A DNA stretch of 64,000 nucleotides, from the NCBI GenBank assembly GCA_958510875.1, contig OY294067.1, positions 34,150,912-34,214,911 on the forward strand. The letters run 5' to 3'. The notes beneath the pieces are model-generated. The model had not been told where the DNA came from, did not search any database, and saw only the letters and a list, made by a program, of their open reading frames with translations. Each line of letters begins with the position of its first letter. Position 1 is the stretch's first letter. The translations under genes were made by a program, and so were the position numbers. Origin of the DNA: Endomychus coccineus. Its lineage: Eukaryota; Arthropoda; Insecta; Coleoptera; Endomychidae. Positions 57,700 through 64,000 of this stretch are shown here, in pieces.

Positions 57700-58730
<1,031 letters not shown>

Positions 58731-58749
58731 TTTGATTCATAATTTAGAT

Positions 58750-58791
58750 CACTCTGATGATGGCTACTTGGTAGCCAAAAGGTCCCAAGTA
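58750..58791 (+). ncRNA. Degenerate hammerhead, PLE family B (core GAAA mutated)
   Basis: Core CTGATGA at 58754-58760 and stem II GGCTACTTGGTAGCC are perfect, but GAAA is AAAA at 58777-58780, so the catalytic G12 is lost. Stem III is AGGTCCC, and stem I is CACT against AGTA-type sequence. Expected to be inactive. Confidence 0.65.
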
Positions 58792-58862
58792 CTTCAATAG
58801 TGTTTCTGGTGGTTGATTATTTCTTTTATCAGTTCCAGATAGCTGATTTGCTTTTGTCATAG

Positions 58863-59398
58863 GCTCATCAGCGGGAAAAGTGGGATGGTGAAGTCACTAT
58901 TCGACCATCTACGCCAGAACTATAGAAAATCCCATTTGGAAATGCTAAAGCACCAAGTGATCCAAACGACATCTATCGGAGGATGAATATTCCACTGAAA
59001 GAATTATTCACAACGAAAGCATTGACTTGAAATTCTCACACGTTTCACAGAAACAATGATAATCATGTTGGACATACAGCCGCCAGCTGGCGGTAACTCT
59101 GTCTATTGACTGCTAACACGAAAATGTGTTAGTTATTTATCCAATGCATTGTTTCGGTACCTCCAGGTGACGGCTATATGTCCAGCATTATCCCCGTAGG
59201 TTCACTGAAACGCGTGAGAACTTTGAATCAATGCGTTGCCTTGTGAATAATTCCTCCAGTAGAACATCTACCCTCCGGTAGACGGCGTCTGGATCAAATG
59301 CTTTATCATTTCCAAATGGACTTTTCTGTACATATGGCGGATTTGGCCGAATAGTGACTTCATCGTCCTACCCGTTCTACTGATGAACTTAGGAGAAA
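58863..59398. mobile_element. 536-bp foldback element with long inverted arms
   Basis: Left arm about 58863-59088 and right arm about 59165-59398 are inverted relatives: GTTCATCAG(T/C)... ends, GAAGTCACTATTCG, CCATTTGGAAATG, GAATTATTCACAA, CTCACACGTTTCA / CTCACGCGTTTCA, and GGACATA(C/T)AGCCG. An inner block at 59095-59147 (TCTATTGACTGCTAACACGA) recurs in direct orientation at 59448-59493 outside the element. No coding capacity. Confidence 0.75.
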
Positions 59399-59499
59399 CG
59401 TGAAACATCTTTCTGGGACTGATAGACATGTTGTCTCGTTCGACCTTAACTCTATCTATTGACTCCTAACACGAGAATGTGTATATCCAATGCTGAGTT

Positions 59500-60105
59500 G
59501 ATTAGTCAATTGTTGAAAATCTTCGACTTAGTATGAATGAGCGCTTGTACCTTCAAACATAGAAGCTTCTCTTACATTTCCATCAATTTCAAAAAACCGC
59601 GGTCTGGACAATTTTCTACATTTGATCCTAGTTCGCTATAGTTACGAATCCAAAATATTGAGGATAGATCTTTGAACAACAATAATTTAATCAATAAAAA
59701 CGTCAGTGTTCTACTGATACCGCACCATTCTAAAAATTCCCAAAATACAGGAATGTTGAAGCTTTACACCCTTATATCTGGAAATATCTCCAGAGGGAAT
59801 GATCGATGAGTTTTCTTTCACCAAAGGAATAAAACAGGTAATACATTAAACCTAACATTAAAGCTTTCACTGTCCTTTCTTAGCAAAATGTAATGCTAGG
59901 ATAAATTTGAATCGGACAATCACTACGAAAGATCAAAGAACCACATTTCGTTTGAATGAGTGTTAGTTCAATTCGATCCTGGAGAAATATGTCATTTTGT
60001 AGCAAACAGTGAACTATGAGATGTTCGTATGTCATTCAGCTTGAAACGCAAATACCTCTCTCAAAAAGTCGTCATATACACTGCCAATTTCAGTACAATG
60101 AAATC
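59500..60105. other. No recognisable feature
   Basis: Non-coding DNA just upstream of the family C PLE copy. Nothing recognised. Confidence 0.4.
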
Positions 60106-60107
60106 AT

Positions 60108-60545
60108 ATGAGAAATTATAAATCCTTCGTTGTAATAAATTTCAATTTCGATGGTAACATTCTATCACGCCATAATTTTAAAATCAGTTTCAAACCTCAA
60201 AATAAACTTTGCCATCTTATAAACAACGCCAAAGACAAAACCAATAAATATAGTAAACCTGGGGCTTATAAGATAATTTGCCCAGACTGTGATGACTTTT
60301 ATATAGCTAGAACTTGTCGTAATTTCAAATGAAGATACGAAGAACATTTTCGCTCGTTCAGACTCAACAAAACTGATCATTTTTTACAAACTGGTCATAA
60401 TTTCCCTAATTTAAATAGCCCAAATATCTTACATAAACAAACCAGAGGTCTTAAATTGAATACATTAGAATCAATAGAGATTTATAAAGGTGTCAAAAAC
60501 TCTAATAAAAATGTCCTCAATGACCAGTTAGACCTATATCAAAGT
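60108..60545 (+). pseudogene. PLE family C copy with GIY-YIG endonuclease, 5' piece
   Basis: Translation: HNFKISFKPQNKLCHLINNA, KDKTNKYSKPGAYKIICPDC, DDFYIARTCRNFK, a stop, then RYEEHFRSFRLNKTDHFLQT, and in another frame LKLNTLESIEIYKGVKNSNK. It therefore covers the linker and the whole GIY-YIG domain: AYKI in place of GIY, and FYIA where YIG is usual. Same family as 60-950. Interrupted at about 60545 by the family A head-to-head pair and resumes at 62088. Dead copy. Confidence 0.82.
60532..60545 (+). repeat. 14-bp direct repeat flanking the family A pair (left)
   Basis: ACCTATATCAAAGT, repeated at 62088-62101. It is family C coding sequence (DLYQS), so it looks like a target-site duplication made when the family A pair inserted. 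Confidence 0.7.
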
Positions 60546-61235
60546 AATGTAATAAAGATTCTTGACCCAGGTATGAATCATATATAAATTCCCGGGAAAT
60601 AGGTCACAATAACACTTATGCTTTATATTTTTCTTGTCTTTACGTACGTTTCGGTATCATGACCATCATCAGAAGACTTATTATGTCTGAAACTTGATTA
60701 CCTACTCAAAACTAATTGTATTACACAAAACGTTGTAATCGCACCAATTTCAATTAAAATGCCCACGTCGCCGAAACGAACAGAAACACGAATAACGAAA
60801 TTGTAAACCTCAATGCTATAGTACAATTATCAAAAATCCACTGCTAAGAAGAATTCTTAATAGATGCGTATTCATGTCGACACAGTAAGTGATCGACTAG
60901 AGACGAGATTAATAAAATTTAATTTTTAAGTATACACTTTCAAACCAGATGTTGGATTTACGAGCTAATAGAAAAAGGTTTGTCTGTGACTGGAGGTATA
61001 CTTGACATTCTACCTAAAACATATACTATTAAACTTATAACGAGGCATGTAGGAATTTGCAAGAGATATTATTTGATTAAATTTGTATAGATATGACTTA
61101 GATTTTGAGTATCTGTCCTATGATTTACAGATTTGCAGTCACGTTTTATGTGAATCATCTCCAAAATAGATCTTTTATAATAATTGGTTTCCTTAGTTAG
61201 AATATTAACAATATTGTAATCGAATTGATGGTTAT
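60546..61235 (-). pseudogene. PLE family A, left arm of head-to-head pair
   Basis: From the inner side on the minus strand, 61311-61069 encodes the distal part of a PLE endonuclease: RYSTKNRNLENSTALTKHCF, NHQFDYNIVNILTKETNYYK and RSILEMIHIKRDCKSVNHRT, followed by TQNLSHIY and a stop. A long 3' UTR (61060-60680) and the hammerhead at 60636-60677 follow, with the outer end at 60558 (ATTCTTGACCCAGGTATGAA, read on plus). The inverted partner runs 61440-62087. Only the end of the endonuclease remains. Confidence 0.82.
60636..60677 (-). ncRNA. Hammerhead ribozyme, PLE family A
   Basis: On the minus strand: stem I GTCTT (60677-60673), core CTGATGA (60672-60666), stem II GGTCATGATACC (one mismatch), GAAA (60652-60649), palindromic stem III ACGTACGT (60649-60642), cleavage expected after the A at 60641, and stem I partner AAGAC (60640-60636). 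Five perfect stem I pairs and an intact core: the best family A copy in the window. Confidence 0.82.
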
Positions 61236-61439
61236 AATCAAAGCAGTGTTTAGTAAGGGCGGTGGAATTTTCTAAGTTTCTGTTTTTTGTGCTATACCTA
61301 TGGCCGTACATTCTTTTTTATCGCAATCTGAACAATTTAATTTGTATACTGTGTGGGTTTGTTCATCTTTAGTCTTTAGGTATTAAAGGTTTTAAATTTG
61401 AGAAATATTTTCCAACACAGTTAGTAGGTTTATGTGCGA
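61236..61439. other. Spacer between the inverted PLE arms
   Basis: About 200 bp that would be the loop of a long RNA hairpin. Its left part (to about 61311) still reads as the endonuclease of the left arm. Confidence 0.6.
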
Positions 61440-62087
61440 CATGTATATCGATTACAATAATGTTAATATTCTAGCTAATGAAACCAACTATTATAAAAGA
61501 TCTATTTTGGAGATGATTCACATAAAACGTGACTACAAATCTGTGAATCATAGGACAGATATCAAAATCTAAGTCATATCTATACAAATTTAATCAAATA
61601 ATATCTCTTGCAAATTCCTACATGCCTCGTTATAAGTTTAATAGTGAATATTTTAGGTAGAATGTCAAGTATACCTCCAGTCACAGACAAACCTTTTTCT
61701 ATTAGCTCGTAAATCTAACATCTGGTTTGAAAGTGTATACTTAAAAATTAAATTTTATTAGTCTCGTCTCTAGTCTATCACTTACTGTGTCGACATGAAT
61801 ACGCATTTATTAAGAATTCTTCTTAGCAGTGGACTTTTGATAATTGTACTATAGCATTGACGTTTACAATTTCGTTATTCGTGTTTCTGTTCGTTTCGGC
61901 GACGTGGGCATTTTAATTGAAATTGGTGCGATTACAACGCTTTGTGTAATACAATTAGTTTTAAGTAATCAAGTTTTAGACATAATAATTCTTCTGATGA
62001 TGGTCGTCAGACCGAAACGTACGTAATGACAAGAAAAATATAAAGCATAAGTGATATTGTGACCTATTTCCCGAGAATTTATATATA
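61440..62087 (+). pseudogene. PLE family A, right arm of head-to-head pair
   Basis: Plus-strand mirror of 60546-61235, very similar along the whole arm: 61450-61570 encodes ILANETNYYKRSILEMIHIK and DYKSVNHRTDIKI with a frame break, followed by the same 3' UTR, with GTAGAATGTCAAGTATACCT and TCGTCTCTAGTC(T/G)ATCACT, the GAACAGAAACACGAATAACG block (inverted on the left arm), the hammerhead at 61990 and the end GTGACCTATTTCCCGAGAAT. The outer 25 bp found on the left arm are missing here. Confidence 0.82.
61990..62029 (+). ncRNA. Hammerhead ribozyme, PLE family A
   Basis: Core CTGATGA at 61994-62000, stem II GGTCGTCAGACC (four perfect pairs), GAAA at 62014-62017, palindromic stem III ACGTACGT at 62017-62024, cleavage expected after the A at 62025, stem I TCTT with ATGA (one mismatch). 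All core bases present; stem I slightly weakened. Confidence 0.78.
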
Positions 62088-62340
62088 ACCTATATCAAAG
62101 TGATCTAAAATAATTCTCAAAATATTAAATTATAATCACACTAATTTACAAATTGTTTACGTTATGTTGTACTTTCCTAGGATATACCTGTTTTGGAATT
62201 TCCGTTGATCCATTAACCTCAACCCTACTTTACTCTACTCTATTTATACTTGAACTGTTTCATTGATTTCTTCATAATTTTCTATTTGTTTGATAATGAC
62301 ACTTCGGTGTTGAAACTATAGTTACGTTTTCACGTTAGAT
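62088..62340 (+). repeat. PLE family C 3' region, downstream piece
   Basis: Starts with the repeated ACCTATATCAAAGT, then a non-coding tail that resembles 690-950. It ends with a hammerhead-like segment at 62287-62327. Together with 60108-60545 it forms one family C copy split by the family A pair. Confidence 0.65.
62287..62327 (+). ncRNA. Degenerate hammerhead-like motif, PLE family C
   Basis: TTGATAA at 62290-62296 stands where CTGATGA belongs; stem II GACACTTCGGTGTT has a UUCG tetraloop; GAAA is at 62312-62315; stem III is the palindrome ACTATAGT at 62315-62322, with U at the cleavage position. Stem I pairs only weakly (TGT with ACG). Changed core bases make activity unlikely. Confidence 0.45.
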
Positions 62341-62344
62341 ATTA

Positions 62345-63590
62345 ATGATAAAAGTGGTATAAAAACATAGTAGTTTTTCTTTCATATAATCAAAATTTCA
62401 ATTTATTTCAAAATTATGCGTATCCCAATGAATTAATGAAGAGGGTAATCATCCTGAATTTGTAAACAAGAGATAAAAAGTTTTCTGCAAATTACGTAGC
62501 TACGTTTAGCTTTTTCATTCACACATTATTTAGATAAAGGATCCCACCGTGTAATCGAAAGTCCAATTTATTTCTGTCCGCCGGTGTCCAAGTGGATGGT
62601 TAATGAGAACGTAGGGTCAGAGGATTGTATTCTTCGAGTATAAATCTGAGAATTAGCATGGGATCCGACCGCTGATTGCCCAGAGAGTCGCTGGCAAAAC
62701 GAACTTGGGTTCAATCCAGTAGACTCAAATGATAAATTTTATGCATTGCAAATTAGAAGAGCGATTCGAAACATTCCCAGTAGCGAACGTATGTTTAAAC
62801 AGTTTTAAAATACGAACCATAATTTAATTTAGCCACGAAGTGAATTTATGGCCCAGCAGAAACTGATTTTAATCTCTTTGTCTCAAAAATTGGCATTAAC
62901 GTTCACAGCGCGGTCATGGCCAACTGCGACTTATGAATATATCTATTTCGCACAAGTGTAACGTCAAGCGGAATATCCATATTTTCTCTGATTCAATCCT
63001 CTGTCTGTAGACTCACTGAATAATATACAGAATGTTCGGAAATTACAAGCTAAAATTCAGGGAGTGATTATTGACGAATTTCTTATATTATTTTCGCAAA
63101 CTGTCTTTGGCCTATAAATTGTCTATTACATTCATTGAGAGAATCTGTTGATTATAAATTATTAATATGTGACAAAAATTCAGTAGGAAATTCCAGCGAA
63201 CTTTCATTTTTTTTGTTCAATAACCTCAAAGCTATCAATAATTATTTGCCTTAACTCATTATGCACTAGAGTTCTGTAAACAGGAGTATTGAAATAAACA
63301 TTGGATTTAAATTAGGCGATCTAGGACTTCACAGCACCAACAACGCATCCTAGCATCACTGAGTTAACGTTTCGCTTAAGAATTCTCTCACCACTAGTAG
63401 AAAATGTGACGATACTTAGTTTTTTCGACCTATTGAGTCTATTGTCTACCTCTGAAATCAAAATAGGTTGTTTCCCTGAATTTCAAATTATTTTGTTTAA
63501 TATTCAGAGAATCCCAACAACGACATCAGCAGATTTAGGAAATTAAATTGTTGTTCATATATTGTTATAGTATTTTGGAATCCTACATGT
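62345..63590. other. Mostly unassigned; weak tRNA-like (SINE) segment at 62580-62730
   Basis: TGTCCAAGTGGATGGTTAAT at 62586 resembles an A box, and TTGGGTTCAATCCAG near 62707 a B box. The spacing of about 120 bp is too wide for a tRNA but possible for a SINE head. The rest holds nothing recognised. Confidence 0.3.
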
Positions 63591-63614
63591 GCTTAAAGAG
63601 CGATCAGTCTCCGA

Positions 63615-64000
63615 TTGCCATTATGTATGTTAGGCATGAGAACAGATCATATCCCAAATTCATACTCTCTCGACAACACATTCAAGGTATCAATACCAGA
63701 TAGAATGAGAAAAACAAACCTAGGCACCATTTCAGAAGAAAAAATCTGGTACACGGACGAGTCTAAGACTGAAAAAGGTGCAGGTGCAGGAGTATATTCC
63801 AAAAACCCAAATACTAGATACAGCTATTCATTGGGCAAACACACTTCTGTTTTTCAAGCAGATGTACATGGAATCCTTAAGTAAGCAAAGGAAAACAATC
63901 GGAGAGCCATCAGAGATGAGCAGATTCACTTAAAGACAGACAGTCAGACTGCACTCAACATCCTGACTTGTATGGGCATGCAAAAAGAACTGGAAACACT
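63615..64000 (+). pseudogene. Non-LTR retrotransposon RNase H domain, running off the window
   Basis: The translation SIPDRMRKTNLGTISEEKIW, then YTDESKTEKGAGAGVYSKNP, YSLGKHTSVFQADVHGILK, a stop at 63882, then in another spot LKTDSQTALNIL. These are the RNase H motifs: TDGSK with the first Asp kept but Gly changed to Glu, the second acidic residue as Asp (QAD for QAE), and TDSQTAL with the third Asp kept. The in-frame stop makes it a pseudogene unless that base is an error. Continues past 64000, so the C-terminus is not seen. Related in type to the LINE at 2755. Confidence 0.78.

Noticed and set aside
60546..60584. Apparent continuation of the PLE family C protein into ILDPGMNHI
   Set aside because: The same DNA, with ATTCTTGACCCAGGTATGAA, occurs at 11265 and 14617 without that coding context, so it is the outer end of family A read through by chance.
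62580..62730. Functional tRNA gene
   Set aside because: A and B box-like words are about 120 bp apart and no acceptor stem pairs, so at most a SINE fragment.

Overview
The window looks like transposon-rich intergenic DNA from an arthropod, most likely an insect. The evidence is indirect: A+T-rich DNA, an env-bearing errantivirus of the insect Gypsy lineage, a mariner transposon, insect-style non-LTR elements, and short stretches of CCTAA, the complement of the TTAGG repeat found at many insect telomeres. I found no convincing host gene, no rRNA and no confident tRNA. The one candidate host exon, near 41.24-41.34 kb, is weak. Nearly everything I can name is mobile DNA.

Layout. 0-12.9 kb: relics of a Penelope-like element (PLE, family C, about 60-950), an R1/LOA-type LINE with an RNase H domain on the minus strand (2.75-3.93 kb), a second decayed LINE (5.5-6.6 kb), a two-unit tandem duplication (6.98-7.23 kb), telomere-like repeats (9.46-9.69 kb), a minus-strand LINE 3' end (11.35-12.54 kb) and a PLE terminus (12.73-12.91 kb). 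14.6-22.2 kb: an apparently intact errantivirus-like element of 7,226 bp. It has identical 196-bp LTRs, a primer-binding site, gag, pol in the -1 frame behind a T TTT TTA slippery heptamer, env with a furin-type site and a C-terminal membrane anchor, a polypurine tract and a target duplication. It sits inside an older PLE terminus. 22.4-32.3 kb: LINE fragments, including a long broken reverse transcriptase at 29.86-31.38 kb, and a PLE hammerhead at 32.19 kb. 34.2-36.2 kb: a dead mariner with both terminal repeats, split by a 748-bp foldback element. 37.0-38.2 kb: a second, larger foldback element. 38.9-39.8 kb: nested repeats with a tRNA-like SINE core. 42.4-48.1 kb: two LINE copies, a head-to-head PLE pair and a Mutator-like (FLYWCH-MULE) transposon. 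49.4-53.5 kb: MITEs and repeats. 57.0-62.3 kb: two more head-to-head PLE pairs with outward-facing hammerhead ribozymes, one nested in another PLE. The right edge is the RNase H domain of a LINE running out of the window.

How the parts relate. The errantivirus is the only element that appears complete and recently inserted. The PLEs recur in one architecture: two 5'-truncated copies head to head, each outer end carrying or having carried a minimal hammerhead ribozyme with a palindromic stem III. That architecture occurs four times, in two sequence families, and is the most interesting structural signal here. All calls come from reading the sequence and translations by eye; no similarity search or folding program was run.
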